Of a stretch of 64,000 bases of DNA, positions 28,326 to 37,128 are shown piece after piece. The DNA is from Streptomyces fumanus (GTDB lineage: Bacteria; Actinomycetota; Actinomycetes; Streptomycetales; Streptomycetaceae). The position numbers and the translations under genes are program-made. Under the pieces are notes generated by a model, which was given only the letters and a program-made list of their open reading frames with translations, was not told the DNA's origin and ran no database searches. Numbering within the stretch: position 1 is the first letter of the stretch; every line of letters starts with the position of its first letter. Where the stretch lies: assembly GCF_014655295.1 (NCBI RefSeq), contig NZ_BNBI01000001.1, positions 186,001 through 250,000 of the forward strand, given 5' to 3'.

Positions 28326-29303
28326 ATGGACGAACTCTTCGGCACACTTTCCGACGGCACCCCCGTGCACCGCTGGACACTGGAGCGCGCGGGCGTACGG
28401 GTCCGGGTGCTGTCGTACGGCGGGATCGTGCAGTCGGCCGAGGTGCCGGACCGGGAGGGGCGCCGCGCCGACGTGGTGCTGGGCTTCGCCGGCCTGGACG
28501 GCTATCTGGCCCACCCGGAGCCGTACTTCGGCGCCCTGGTCGGGCGGTACGCCAACCGGATCGGCGGTGGTCGGTTCGAGCTGGACGGGCGGACGTACGC
28601 GCTGGCGCGGAACGAGGGGCCGAACTCGCTGCACGGCGGGGAGCGCGGCTTCGACAAGCGGGTGTGGGACGTCACCCCGGTGGAGCACGGGGTGCGGCTG
28701 AGCCGGGTCAGCCCGCACGGCGAGGAGGGCTTCCCGGGCACGCTGGAGGTGTCGGCGACGTACACGCTGGACGCGTCGGGGGCGCTGCGCCTCGCCTACG
28801 AGGCGGTCACCGACGCGCCGACCGTGCTGAACCTGACCAACCACAGCTACTTCGACCTGGGCGGGGCGGGCTCGGGCGGCACCGGCGGCCATGAACTGCG
28901 GCTGGCCGCCTCCCGGATGACACCGGTCGACGCGGACCTGATCCCGGCGGGCGCGCCCGCGGACGTGACGGGCACCCGCTTCGACTTCCGGGAGCCGCGC
29001 AAGGTGGGCTCCGGTTACGACCACAACTTCGCGCTGGACAAGGGGGTCACCGAGGCGCCGGTGGAGGTGGCCGAGCTGTACGACCCGGCGTCCGGGCGGG
29101 TGCTGACGGTGGCGACCACGGAGCCGGGGCTCCAGCTCTACACGGCCGACCACCTGGGCGAGCCGTTCGGGCCGGGGGCCGGGATCGCGCTGGAGACCCA
29201 GCACTTCCCGGACTCGCCGAACCGGCCGGACTTCCCGAGCACGGTGCTGCGGCCGGGCGAGGTGTTCCGCTCGGAGACGGTGTACGGCTTCGGCGTGAGG
29301 TGA
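28326..29303 (+). CDS. galM: Aldose 1-epimerase (mutarotase), cytoplasmic
   Basis: A 325-residue galactose mutarotase-like enzyme interconverting alpha and beta anomers of hexoses. Motifs are GRYANRIGGGRF, SLHGGERGFDKRVWDV (catalytic His), NLTNHSYFDLGG (catalytic His) and ALETQHFPDSPN (catalytic Glu). It has no signal peptide, in contrast to the paralogue at 41126. It lies close behind the esterase gene but has its own predicted promoter. Confidence 0.93.
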   Translation: MDELFGTLSDGTPVHRWTLERAGVRVRVLSYGGIVQSAEVPDREGRRADVVLGFAGLDGYLAHPEPYFGALVGRYANRIGGGRFELDGRTYALARNEGPNSLHGGERGFDKRVWDVTPVEHGVRLSRVSPHGEEGFPGTLEVSATYTLDASGALRLAYEAVTDAPTVLNLTNHSYFDLGGAGSGGTGGHELRLAASRMTPVDADLIPAGAPADVTGTRFDFREPRKVGSGYDHNFALDKGVTEAPVEVAELYDPASGRVLTVATTEPGLQLYTADHLGEPFGPGAGIALETQHFPDSPNRPDFPSTVLRPGEVFRSETVYGFGVR

Positions 29304-29377
29304 GGACCCTGGCGGGCGATGAGCCCCGGTCCGGGTGCGGCGCGGGCGGGCGGGCGGCTCCCGGCCGGTGAACGACG

Positions 29378-29413
29378 AGCCCCGGTCCGGATGTCAGGGC
29401 CCGGACCGGGGCT
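29378..29413. terminator. Bidirectional terminator
   Basis: AGCCCCGGTCCGG (29378-29390) pairs perfectly with CCGGACCGGGGCT (29401-29413) over a ten-base loop. It lies between the mutarotase gene and the convergent EI24 gene. Confidence 0.85.
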
Positions 29414-29487
29414 GTGTCCGACGGTAATCGGCCGGTCGCGCCGGCGGACCGTCAGCGGGCCCCGCGCCCGGATTCCGTACGAACCCT

Positions 29488-30303
29488 TCACATACGGTGG
29501 GTTCCGTCCGCCTCCGGGCTGTTCTCCTTCCCGTCGCCGGTCGCCGCGCCGTCGCGGGTCTCCTCGCCCAGCAGTTCGCGGGCGAGGAGGGTGGCGCCGG
29601 CCACGGCCCCCGGCATCAGGAAGACGGCGACGAACGGCACCAGGAAGGCCAGGCCGAGCGGGGTGCCGAAGCCCCAGACCAGCAGCTTGCGGGAGCGCAG
29701 CAGGGCCAGCCGCTCGCGGAGCTGGACGCCGCGGCGCTGGAGGGCGACGGAGGCGAGTTCCTCGGTGAGGAAGAAGCCGGTGACGAAGAACCCGATCACC
29801 GGGACGACCGTCTGCCCGATCACCGGGATGAAGCCGGCGGCGAAGAGGAGCACGCCCCAGACGGCGGCGCGGACCAGGATGCGCAGCGAGTCGCGGCCCG
29901 AGATCCACAGGTCCCGCCAGAACGGCAGGGCGGACTCGGGGGCGGTGCCGTCCGGGGAGACGTCCCGGTCGACCCGCTCGGAGAGGCTCTCGTAGAAGGG
30001 CTGGCCGATCAGCAGGGTCACCGCGGTGAAGGTGAGCACGGCCAGCAGCAGGGCGAGGGCGAACAGGACGGCGGTGAGGAAGCCGCGGAACAGGCCGGAC
30101 CAGGGGCTGGACCAGTCGTCGGCGAACGGGGTCGCCCAGGCGACCAGGTCCTCGCCCCACAGCGCGAGCGCGGTCAGCGCCGCCGCGTACAGCACCAGGG
30201 TGATCAGGCCCGGCAGCAGCCCGAAGCCGTAGCTCCTGCCGTGCCGGGCCACCCAGCGCTGGCCCTTCAGCAGATGGCCGAATCCCGCCCCAAGATCACG
30301 CAT
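29488..30303 (-). CDS. EI24 domain (CysZ-like) membrane protein
   Basis: A 271-residue protein of the EI24/CysZ superfamily, with hydrophobic segments near residues 28-50, 72-100, 150-185 and 210-238, and the family motif IGQPFYESLSERVDRD near 98-113. CysZ members import sulfate; actinobacterial EI24 proteins have no proven transport substrate. The C-terminus is charged and polar. ATG 30303 follows a TAGAGT box by six bases. It is convergent with the mutarotase gene. Confidence 0.87.
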   Translation of the reverse strand: MRDLGAGFGHLLKGQRWVARHGRSYGFGLLPGLITLVLYAAALTALALWGEDLVAWATPFADDWSSPWSGLFRGFLTAVLFALALLLAVLTFTAVTLLIGQPFYESLSERVDRDVSPDGTAPESALPFWRDLWISGRDSLRILVRAAVWGVLLFAAGFIPVIGQTVVPVIGFFVTGFFLTEELASVALQRRGVQLRERLALLRSRKLLVWGFGTPLGLAFLVPFVAVFLMPGAVAGATLLARELLGEETRDGAATGDGKENSPEADGTHRM

Positions 30304-30309
30304 GGCGGC

Positions 30310-30315
30310 ACTCTA
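30310..30315 (-). promoter_or_regulatory. -10 box of a probable leaderless promoter for the EI24 gene
   Basis: Minus-strand TAGAGT is followed by six bases and ATG 30303. The promoter lies in the 42-base gap to the Ohr gene. Confidence 0.55.
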
Positions 30316-30345
30316 CCGGCCGGTACCGGGGGCCCGGGGAGCGGT

Positions 30346-30765
30346 TCAGGCAAGCGTGACCGTGATGTTGCCGCGGGTCGCCTTGGAGTACGGGCAGACC
30401 TGGTGGGCCTGCTCGACCAGCGAGCGGGCGGTGTCGGCGTCCACCGAGGGGATGTCGGCGGAGATCTCGACGATGAGGCCGAAGCCCTCGTCGTTCCTGC
30501 CGATGCCGACCTTGGCGGTGACGGTGGAGCCGGTCACGTCGACGCCCCGCTCACGGGCGACGACGCCGAGCGCGCCCTGGAAGCAGGCGCTGTACCCGGC
30601 GGCGAACAGTTGCTCCGGGTTGGTGCCGGCGCCGCTGCCGCCCATCTCCTTCGGCGGGTTCACGATCACGTCGAGCCTGCCGTCGTCGGTGGCCACGCGT
30701 CCGTCGCGGCCGTTCTCCGCGGTGGCGACGGCGGTGTACTGGACGTCGGACTGCTGAATCGGCAT
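30346..30765 (-). CDS. ohr: Organic hydroperoxide resistance protein Ohr
   Basis: A 139-residue Ohr peroxidase that reduces organic and lipid hydroperoxides. The redox pair is Cys61 in GYSACFQGAL and Cys124 in HQVCPYSKATRGN. NPEQLFAAGYSACF is the family signature, with the catalytic Arg expected in DGRVATDDGR. ATG 30765 follows GGAGGAGGGC. No OhrR gene stands directly beside it. The MarR gene at 31994 is better matched to the oxidoreductase by its operator, though OhrR is also a MarR protein. Confidence 0.95.
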   Translation of the reverse strand: MPIQQSDVQYTAVATAENGRDGRVATDDGRLDVIVNPPKEMGGSGAGTNPEQLFAAGYSACFQGALGVVARERGVDVTGSTVTAKVGIGRNDEGFGLIVEISADIPSVDADTARSLVEQAHQVCPYSKATRGNITVTLA

Positions 30766-30867
30766 GCGGTGCCCTCCTCCTCGGTCCGCCGGGACTCGCG
30801 CCCACGATCACCGACGGAATATGGAAGGAAGTTACCGCATGCCGGAAACAGAGGGAAGGTGAGGGCG

Positions 30868-31890
30868 TCAGAGCTTGACGATCATCTTCCCGGTGTTGTC
30901 GCCGCGCAGCACGCCGAGGAACGCCTCCAGGTTGTTCCCGATGCCCTCGACGACCGTCTCGCGGTACTTCAGCCGGCCGTCCCGGACCCAGGGGCCGACC
31001 TCCTGGACGAACTGCGGCTGGAGATCGTAGTGGTCGCCGACGAGGAAGCCCTCGATGCGGCCGCGGGTCTGGATGAGCCGGGCGAGGTTGCGCGGGCCGG
31101 GGGCGGGCTCGGTGTTGTTGTAGACGGAGATCATGCCGCAGACCGCGATCCGGCCGTCCCGGTTGAGGGAGCCGATGGCGGCCTCCAGGTGGTCGCCGCC
31201 GACGTTGTCGAAGTAGACGTCGATGCCGTCGGGGGCGGCGGCGCGCAACTGCTCGTGCACCGGGCCCTGCTTGTAGTTGAAGGCCGCGTCGAAGCCGTAC
31301 TCCTCCAGGAGCAGCTTGACCTTCTCGTCCGAGCCGGCCGAGCCGATCACCCGGGAGGCGCCCTTGAGCTTGGCGATCTGCCCGACCTGGCTGCCGACCG
31401 CGCCCGCGGCGCCGGAGACGAAGACCGCGTCGCCCTCCTTGAAGGAGGCGGTGCGCAGCAGGCCGACGTAGGCGGTCAGGCCGGTCATGCCGAGCACGCC
31501 GAGGTACGTGGACAGGGGCGCGGCCTCGGGGTCGACCTTGACGGCGTGCCGGGCGTCGACGGCGGCGTACTCGCGCCAGCCGAAGAAGTGCAGCACGTGG
31601 TCACCGACGGCGATGCCCTCGGCGTTCGTCTCCACGACCTCGCCGACCGCGCCGCCCTGCATGGCCTTGCCCAGCTCGAAGGGGGCGACGTAGGACTTGG
31701 CGGCGCTCATCCGGCCGCGCATGTACGGGTCGACGGAGAGGTAGCGGTTGCGCACCAGCACCTGGCCCTCGGCGAGCGCGGGGACCTCCTCCTCGACCAG
31801 GGCGAAGTCCTCGGGCTTCGGCCAGCCGACCGGACGGCTCAGCAGGTGCCATGCGCGGTTGACGGCGGGGCGGGCGGGGGACTCGGTCAT
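30868..31890 (-). CDS. NADP-dependent medium-chain reductase (CurA/LTB4DH-like)
   Basis: A 340-residue zinc-free medium-chain reductase of the leukotriene B4 dehydrogenase/CurA type, reducing alpha,beta-unsaturated ketones or aldehydes with NADPH. Motifs are YLSVDPYMRGRM near residue 50, GMTGLTAYVGLL, and the NADPH-binding VSGAAGAVGSQVGQIAKLKG near 155-174. The C-terminus GKMIVKL is typical. It is divergent from a MarR gene and shares with it a palindromic control region. ATG 31890 follows GAGAGGCGCC. Confidence 0.93.
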   Translation of the reverse strand: MTESPARPAVNRAWHLLSRPVGWPKPEDFALVEEEVPALAEGQVLVRNRYLSVDPYMRGRMSAAKSYVAPFELGKAMQGGAVGEVVETNAEGIAVGDHVLHFFGWREYAAVDARHAVKVDPEAAPLSTYLGVLGMTGLTAYVGLLRTASFKEGDAVFVSGAAGAVGSQVGQIAKLKGASRVIGSAGSDEKVKLLLEEYGFDAAFNYKQGPVHEQLRAAAPDGIDVYFDNVGGDHLEAAIGSLNRDGRIAVCGMISVYNNTEPAPGPRNLARLIQTRGRIEGFLVGDHYDLQPQFVQEVGPWVRDGRLKYRETVVEGIGNNLEAFLGVLRGDNTGKMIVKL

Positions 31891-31933
31891 GGGGCGCCTC
31901 TCCTCGGACAGGGGGTGGGGGGATTACTTCACT

Positions 31934-31967
31934 ACCTGAAACAACGATGCTCCTGAACATTTCAGGT
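31934..31967. promoter_or_regulatory. MarR operator: 8-bp inverted repeat ACCTGAAA ... TTTCAGGT
   Basis: ACCTGAAA (31934-31941) and TTTCAGGT (31960-31967) are perfect inverted arms, with a further CCTGAA copy at 31952. A leftward -35 TTGACA (minus, plus 31967-31972) and CATCGT -10-like element overlap the site, so binding would block the reductase promoter and cover the upstream part of the MarR promoter. Confidence 0.75.
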
Positions 31968-31981
31968 TGTCAAACACCGGG

Positions 31982-31987
31982 TACCCT
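31982..31987 (+). promoter_or_regulatory. -10 box of a probable leaderless promoter for the MarR gene
   Basis: TACCCT is followed by six bases and ATG 31994, with no ribosome site. A CCTGAA half-site overlaps it, which would allow autorepression. Confidence 0.6.
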
Positions 31988-31993
31988 GAACGT

Positions 31994-32446
31994 ATGGCCA
32001 CGCCCCCGAAAACCCGCCGACCGGACGCGCTGACCCTTGAGGTCGTCGAGCTGATCGGCGAGGTCGTGGCCCGGTTCTACGCCGACTACGAGGCGGCGGC
32101 GGCCGAGCGCTCCCTGACCGGCGCGCAGGCCCGGCTGCTGAGCCTGCTCTCCCTCGAACCGCTGCCGATGCGGAAGCTGGCCCGGCGGCTGAAGTGCGAG
32201 CCGTCCAACGTCACCGGCATCGTCGACCGGCTGGAGTCCCGGGGCCTGGTGGAGCGCCGGGCCGACCCCGGCGACCGGCGCGTGAAGCTGGCGGCGGCCA
32301 CGGACGAGGGCCGCCGCGTCGCCCGCGACCTCCGCGACTCCCTCCACTTCGCCCGCGAGCCCCTCGCGGGCCTGTCGGAAACGGAACGCACCCTCTTCCG
32401 CGACATGCTCCGCCGCATGCTGGACGGGGGGCCGGCGGAGGACTGA
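31994..32446 (+). CDS. MarR-family transcriptional regulator
   Basis: A 150-residue winged-helix regulator. The recognition region reads MRKLARRLKCEPSNVTGIVDRLESRG, with a basic wing ERRADPGDRRVKLAATDEGR-like sequence after it. One Cys (residue about 69) lies at the start of the recognition helix, not at the N-terminal position of OhrR redox sensors, so a ligand sensor is more likely. It probably represses the divergent reductase and itself through the CCTGAA palindrome. Confidence 0.93.
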   Translation: MATPPKTRRPDALTLEVVELIGEVVARFYADYEAAAAERSLTGAQARLLSLLSLEPLPMRKLARRLKCEPSNVTGIVDRLESRGLVERRADPGDRRVKLAAATDEGRRVARDLRDSLHFAREPLAGLSETERTLFRDMLRRMLDGGPAED

Positions 32447-32514
32447 CCCGGCGGACGCTTCCAGCTTCGTTCAAGTGCGTGCGCCCCCGGGGCCGGCCGC
32501 CCGACACTGACGCC

Positions 32515-32925
32515 ATGACGCGGATCAGGGGGAACACGGCAGCCGGGAGGGCCGTCGAGGAGCGGGCTCCCGGGTTCCTGCGGGCGGAGCGCGCGGCCTT
32601 CATGATCGTCGGCATTCCGCTGCTCTTCGCCTACGCGCAGTTGCCGATGCCCGTGGGGTACTACTTCTTCCCGCTCACCTTCCTGACCCTGCTCGCGCTG
32701 TACCTGCCGCTCGCGCTCCGGTGGCGGGAGCTGTTCGCGCACGTGGCGGGGTTCGCCTTCGGCGCGGCGCTGAGCCTCGCCGGCACGGTCACGGCCCTGG
32801 TCACCCACAGCGTGGGCTGGACGCTGGCCGTCGTCGTGGCCGGTCCGTTCGCCGTGATGACGGTTCTCGTCCTCTTCGTCCTGCCGGTCGTCGGCGCGGT
32901 CAAGCGGCGGCGGGGCAGGACCTAG
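32515..32925 (+). CDS. Small integral membrane protein of unknown function
   Basis: A 136-residue protein with a basic cytoplasmic N-terminus and four hydrophobic stretches (AAFMIVGIPLLFAYA, GYYFFPLTFLTLLALYLPLAL, LFAHVAGFAFGAALSLAGT, and VVVAGPFAVMTVLVLFVLPVV). The C-terminus is a basic KRRRGRT tail. No family recognised. ATG 32515 is preceded by GACACT six bases away, a weak leaderless pattern. Its stop overlaps the 3' end of the convergent zinc-ribbon protein gene by four bases. Confidence 0.7.
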   Translation: MTRIRGNTAAGRAVEERAPGFLRAERAAFMIVGIPLLFAYAQLPMPVGYYFFPLTFLTLLALYLPLALRWRELFAHVAGFAFGAALSLAGTVTALVTHSVGWTLAVVVAGPFAVMTVLVLFVLPVVGAVKRRRGRT

Positions 32926-33566
32926 GCGCACCACCACAGGAACCGGTCGCAGGTCTCCGTGGGCGTCGGGGCGGGGGCCATGGTGGTCGGGGCCGGGGCC
33001 GGGGCCGTGGTGGCCGGGGGTGGCGGGCTCGAGGAGGGCGTGGGTCCGGCGGGCGGAGCGGGTGCGGACTCCGCGGGGGCGGCCGGGACGGAAGGGGCGG
33101 TGGGTGATTCCGGCGCCGCCCCTTCCGGCGTTTCTGACGGTGTGTCAGTGGGCGTGGAGGGCGGTGCGGACGGGGAAGCGGACGCCCCGGACGGCCGGGA
33201 ACCGGAGGGGACCGAAAGGCCGGCGGCCGGTTCCGCCGGGTGGCTTTCCGGCTTCGGGGCGGCCGGGGCGCCGGGGGACTCCGCCGCCGGGGGCGCCGGG
33301 GCGGCCGGGGCGTCCGTGCCGAGTTCGGCGAGGCCGACGCCGGCGGCGGCCAGGACCAGGCCCGTCGTGACCAGGAGGGTGCGGCGGCGTCCGCGGTGTG
33401 CGGCGGATGCGCGGCCGCGCGGGCCGATGGCCGTGGCGGACGCCTCCCGCGGGGGCCCGGGCGGGGGCTCCGTCTCGCCCGCGGAGGGCCTGTCGACCGG
33501 CGTGCCGCAGCCCGGGCAGGTGAGGGCGCCGTTGAGGTGCCGGCGGCACGGGTGGCAGTAGTCCAT
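32922..33566 (-). CDS. SCO2400-family zinc-ribbon/TM protein
   Basis: A 214-residue protein. The N-terminus MDYCHPCRRHLNGALTCPGCGT holds two CxxC pairs, a zinc-ribbon. A basic region follows, then a single transmembrane helix (TLLVTTGLVLAAAGVGLAEL, about 62-81), then some 120 residues rich in Pro, Ala, Ser and Thr, and a C-terminus with ETCDRFLWWCA. It resembles the uncharacterised Streptomyces SCO2400 family. The layout suggests a cytoplasmic zinc-ribbon and a long, disordered extracellular tail. Function unknown. Confidence 0.8.
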   Translation of the reverse strand: MDYCHPCRRHLNGALTCPGCGTPVDRPSAGETEPPPGPPREASATAIGPRGRASAAHRGRRRTLLVTTGLVLAAAGVGLAELGTDAPAAPAPPAAESPGAPAAPKPESHPAEPAAGLSVPSGSRPSGASASPSAPPSTPTDTPSETPEGAAPESPTAPSVPAAPAESAPAPPAGPTPSSSPPPPATTAPAPAPTTMAPAPTPTETCDRFLWWCA

Positions 33567-33649
33567 GACGTGGGAAGGTTAGGTTCCGCGCCGGTGGCGT
33601 TCCTAGTGCCGGCTGTGAAGGTTGCGTGGGAACCGCGGCGACGCCGGAC

Positions 33650-33753
33650 TTTCGAAAAAGTCTCGAAACCCCCCGCGTCCGACCCATTGACACCCCCGCC
33701 GCGCCGTCCTTACTGTCTCGCCAGCATTTCGAACGAGTGCCGAAATATCGAAC
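33650..33753 (+). promoter_or_regulatory. Promoter and TTCGAA-type operator of the sugar cluster
   Basis: TTGACA (33687-33692) and TACTGT (33711-33716) with an 18-base spacer form a strong promoter. A 30-base operator at 33724-33753 lies over the predicted transcript start, with TCGAAC half-sites 19 bases apart. Read on the minus strand it matches the operators at 44888 and 60178. A further TTCGAA/CTCGAA pair lies upstream of the -35 at 33650-33669. Confidence 0.75.
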
Positions 33754-33772
33754 ACAGCGGAGGACAACAGCC

Positions 33773-34939
33773 GTGCGCATCACCGGAATCAGCACGCACG
33801 TGGTCGGAACGCCGTGGCGCAACCTGACCTATGTCCAGGTGCACACCGACGAAGGGCTCACGGGAGTCGGCGAGACCCGGATGCTGGGCCACACCGACGC
33901 CCTCCTCGGCTACTTGAAGGAGGCCGAGGTCAACCACATTCTCGGCTCCGACCCGTTCGCTGTCGAGGACCTCGTGAAGCGGATGAAGTACGGCGACTAC
34001 GGCCGCGCCGGCGAGATCGTGATGTCCGGTATCGCCGTGATCGAGATGGCCTGCTGGGACATCAAGGGCAAGGCCCTGGGCGTCCCGGTGTGGCAGTTGC
34101 TCGGCGGCAAGGTCACCGACAAGGTGAAGGCTTACGCCAACGGGTGGTACACGACGGAGCGGACGCCGGAGGCGTACCACAAGGCCGCGCGGGGCGTGAT
34201 GGAGCGCGGGTACCGGGCGCTGAAGATCGACCCGTTCGGTACCGGGCACTTCGAGCTGGACGCGCAGCAGACCCGGTACGCCGTGTCGCTGATCGAGGCG
34301 GTGCGGGACGCGATCGGGCCGGACGCCGAGCTGATGCTGGAGATGCACGGCCGCTTCTCCCCCGCCACCGCCGTGCGGCTGGCGAAGGAGCTGGCGCCGT
34401 ACAAGCCGGCCTGGCTGGAGGAGCCGGTGCCGCCGGAGAACCTGCGGGCGCTGAAGAAGGTCGCCGAGAAGGTGGACCTGCCGGTGGCGACCGGTGAGCG
34501 CATCCACGACCGGATCGAGTTCCGGGAGCTGTTCGAGGACCAGTCGGTGGACATCATCCAGCCGGACGTCGGTCACATCGGCGGCATCTGGGAGACCCGG
34601 AAGCTGGCCGCGACCGCCGAGACCCACTACATGCTGGTCGCCCCGCACAACGTGGGCGGGTCGGTGCTGACCGCCGCCTCGCTCCAGGTCGGCTTCACCT
34701 CGCCGAACTTCAAGATCCTCGAGCACTTCAACGACTTCGCGGACGCGGAGATCAAGAAGGTGGTGAAGGGCGCTCCGCAGGTGAACCCGGAGGACGGGTG
34801 CTTCCACCTGTCCGACGCGCCGGGGCTCGGCGTGGAGCTGGACACCGACGCGGCGGCCGAGTTCCCGCAGCAGCAGGCCCGGTTCGACCTGTGGGCCGAG
34901 GGCTGGGAGCAGCGCAAGCCCAAGGCGACGAAGGCATGA
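33773..34939 (+). CDS. Enolase-superfamily dehydratase (mandelate racemase/muconate lactonizing type)
   Basis: A 388-residue enolase-superfamily enzyme. The N-terminal lid is residues 1-115; the barrel holds LKIDPFGTG near 145 (Lys acid/base region), metal ligands in LMLEMHGRFS, LEEPVPPEN and ATGERIHDR, and a conserved His-containing PHNVGG near 287. Members dehydrate sugar acids such as galactonate, arabinonate or fuconate. Its start is GTG 33773 after GGAGGAC. It is first in an operon with a zinc dehydrogenase and lies upstream of a monosaccharide transporter, so dehydration of an aldonic acid from the imported sugar is likely. The exact acid is not certain. Confidence 0.9.
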   Translation: MRITGISTHVVGTPWRNLTYVQVHTDEGLTGVGETRMLGHTDALLGYLKEAEVNHILGSDPFAVEDLVKRMKYGDYGRAGEIVMSGIAVIEMACWDIKGKALGVPVWQLLGGKVTDKVKAYANGWYTTERTPEAYHKAARGVMERGYRALKIDPFGTGHFELDAQQTRYAVSLIEAVRDAIGPDAELMLEMHGRFSPATAVRLAKELAPYKPAWLEEPVPPENLRALKKVAEKVDLPVATGERIHDRIEFRELFEDQSVDIIQPDVGHIGGIWETRKLAATAETHYMLVAPHNVGGSVLTAASLQVGFTSPNFKILEHFNDFADAEIKKVVKGAPQVNPEDGCFHLSDAPGLGVELDTDAAAEFPQQQARFDLWAEGWEQRKPKATKA

Positions 34940-35940
34940 GCGCCGAGGTCGTCGTCGAGGCGCCGGGCACGCACACGCTGGTGCCGCACGAGCCGCGCGA
35001 GCCCGGCCCCGGCGAGGCGCTGGTCCGGGTGTACGCGGCCGGCATCTGCGGCAGCGACCGCGAGGTGTACCAGGGCAACCGGCCCGAGGGGTACGTCCGT
35101 TACCCGCTGACGCCCGGGCACGAGTGGTCCGGGACGGTCGCGGTGGTCGGCCCCGGGGTGCCCGGGTCGCTGGTCGGCCGGAAGGTGGTCGGCGAGGGGT
35201 TCCGCAACTGCCAGGTGTGCGACCGCTGCCACACGGGCGAGACGACGCTGTGCTCGGCCGGGTACGAGGAGACGGGCTTCACCCAGCCCGGCGCGATGGC
35301 GCCGACGCTGACCCTGCCCGCCCGGCTGCTGCACGTCCTGCCCGACGACGCCGACCTCGCCGCCGCCGCGCTGCTGGAGCCGGCCGCCTGCATCGCCGCC
35401 GCCGCGCTGAAGGCGAACGCCCGGCCCGGCGAGCGGGTCGCGGTGGTCGGCACCGGGACGCTCGGCATGTTCGCCGTGCAGTTTCTGCGGGCCGCCTCGC
35501 CGGGCGAGCTGCTGGTGGTCGGCACCCGGGACGACCGGGAGGCGCTGGCGCGGCGGTACGGCGCCACCGGCTTCCGTACCAAGGACCAGCCGCTGCCCGG
35601 TGACTTCGACGTGGTCGTGGAGACGGCCGGGTCCGCCGACGCCGCCCGGACCGCCGCCGCGCTGCTGCGGCGCGGCGGCCGGCTGGTGCTGACCGGCATC
35701 CCCGCGCCGGGCGCCGACGGGCTTGACCCCACCGACCTGGTGGTACGGCAACTGGAGGTGCACACCGTCTTCGGGGCGGCGCCGGACGCCTGGGCGCACG
35801 CCGTCCGGGTGTTCGCGGCCGGGCTGCTCGATCCGCTGCCGCTGGTGACGCACGAGCTGCCGCTCACCGAGTTCTCCCGGGCCATCGAGCTGGTGGGGTC
35901 CGGTGACCCGAAGGTCGGCAAGGTGCTGCTCCGCCCCTGA
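34936..35940 (+). CDS. Zinc-dependent medium-chain alcohol/sugar dehydrogenase
   Basis: A 334-residue zinc dehydrogenase of the sorbitol/threonine dehydrogenase group. Catalytic zinc ligands are in AAGICGSDR (Cys) and TPGHEWSG (His, Glu). Structural-zinc cysteines are in CQVCDRCHTGETTLC, four as usual. The NAD(P) fold starts at VAVVGTGTLGMFAVQ. Its ATG overlaps the stop of the dehydratase gene by four bases, implying translational coupling. It probably oxidises the imported sugar or a keto-sugar intermediate. Confidence 0.92.
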   Translation: MSAEVVVEAPGTHTLVPHEPREPGPGEALVRVYAAGICGSDREVYQGNRPEGYVRYPLTPGHEWSGTVAVVGPGVPGSLVGRKVVGEGFRNCQVCDRCHTGETTLCSAGYEETGFTQPGAMAPTLTLPARLLHVLPDDADLAAAALLEPAACIAAAALKANARPGERVAVVGTGTLGMFAVQFLRAASPGELLVVGTRDDREALARRYGATGFRTKDQPLPGDFDVVVETAGSADAARTAAALLRRGGRLVLTGIPAPGADGLDPTDLVVRQLEVHTVFGAAPDAWAHAVRVFAAGLLDPLPLVTHELPLTEFSRAIELVGSGDPKVGKVLLRP

Positions 35941-36025
35941 ACGTGCGCCGGTACGGGGGCGACCTGACGGCCTCCGTACCGGCGTACACCCACCGCCGTA
36001 CGCCATGAGCCACGAACTGTGTCCG

Positions 36026-36049
36026 GTATTTCGAACCGGCATCTCGAAC
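36026..36049 (+). promoter_or_regulatory. TTCGAA-type operator, short form
   Basis: GTATTTCGAACC and TCTCGAAC are half-sites 13 bases apart, 14 bases before the GTG of the U32-like gene. The first half matches the operators at 33724, 44888 and 60178; the spacing is six bases shorter. Confidence 0.6.
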
Positions 36050-36062
36050 AGAAGGACAGCTT

Positions 36063-37031
36063 GTGACCGACGCTTCCGCCACGGCCCCCCGCCGGCCCGG
36101 TGAGCAGGCCCTCACCGCCCTCGGCCTGGGCGCGCCCGCCCTCGACCCCGCCGACGCCTCGCCGCACTCCTTCCCCGGCGGCGGCCGCTGGCGCACCGAG
36201 ATCCCTTCCTGTGAGGGGCCCGAGGCGCTGGCGGTGGTCCTGAAGGAGTCCTCGCGGCTGGATGTGCCGATCCACCGGATCAGCCAGGGCAGCGGCGTGT
36301 GGATGCTGACCGACGCCGAGATCACCGAGATGGTCGAGGCGACCGCCGCGCGGGACATCGAGCTGTGCCTGTTCACCGGGCCGCGCGGCACCTGGGACAT
36401 CGGCGGTTCGGTGCGCACCGACTCCGGCGGCGCGGGGCTGCGGGCCCGCGGGTACGACGCGGTGGCCGGCTGCGTCGAGGACGCGGTGCGCGCCACCGAG
36501 CTGGGGGTGAAGTGCCTGCTGGTCGCCGACGAGGGCGTGCTGTGGACGCTGCACCGGGCGCGGACGGCGGGGATCATCCCGGCCGACACCACGCTGAAGG
36601 TCTCCGCGCTCGTGGGGCCGGTCAACCCGGCCTCGTTCGCGGTCTACGAGCGACTGGGCGCCGACTCGGTCAACGTGCCCAGCGATCTGACGCTGGACCA
36701 CCTGACCGAGATCCGCCGGGTCTCGGCCGCGCCGATGGACATGTACATCGAGGCACCGGACGACCTGGGCGGCTATGTGCGGATGTACGAGGTGGCCGAA
36801 CTGATCCGGCGGGGCGCCCCGCTGTATCTGAAGTTCGGGCTGTCCAAGTCCCCGGGCATCTACCCGTACGGCCACCACCTGCGGGAACTGACGCTCGCCA
36901 CCGCCAGGGAACGGGTGCGGCGCGGGCGGCTCGCGCTCGATCTGCTGGCCCGGCACGGGGCGGACGGGGAGATGGCCCCGCTGGGGTCCCGACTGCCGGG
37001 TCCGCTCAACCGGTTCGAGATTTCGTCATAA
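36063..37031 (+). CDS. U32 peptidase-like TIM-barrel protein of the sugar cluster
   Basis: A 322-residue protein resembling U32-family peptidases, which use a barrel fold. Visible sequence includes [53 protein letters not shown] and [19 protein letters not shown]32 members include collagenases and RNA- or ubiquinone-modifying proteins; no peptidase active site can be recognised. Its place between a sugar dehydrogenase and a sugar transporter suggests a role as an aldolase or isomerase of the pathway, which is inference. GTG 36063 is the start. It has its own operator. A degenerate TTCGA/TTCCGG pair at its 3' end could control the next gene. Confidence 0.65.
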   Translation: MTDASATAPRRPGEQALTALGLGAPALDPADASPHSFPGGGRWRTEIPSCEGPEALAVVLKESSRLDVPIHRISQGSGVWMLTDAEITEMVEATAARDIELCLFTGPRGTWDIGGSVRTDSGGAGLRARGYDAVAGCVEDAVRATELGVKCLLVADEGVLWTLHRARTAGIIPADTTLKVSALVGPVNPASFAVYERLGADSVNVPSDLTLDHLTEIRRVSAAPMDMYIEAPDDLGGYVRMYEVAELIRRGAPLYLKFGLSKSPGIYPYGHHLRELTLATARERVRRGRLALDLLARHGADGEMAPLGSRLPGPLNRFEISS

Positions 37032-37128
37032 CGTTCCGGAAACTCTCTTCTCAAAACGCGACACGACCGCGCACAATCCCACACACCTCGTCTCGGTTTC
37101 CTCCTCGCACACATCAAGGATGATGATC

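Noticed and set aside
30346..31994. The MarR gene as OhrR for the Ohr gene
   Set aside because: Its only cysteine is not at the OhrR sensor position and the palindrome lies at the reductase promoter; still possible but not preferred.
36063..37031. True U32 collagenase/peptidase
   Set aside because: Only general barrel resemblance is seen and the setting is sugar metabolism, so the peptidase name was not taken as function.
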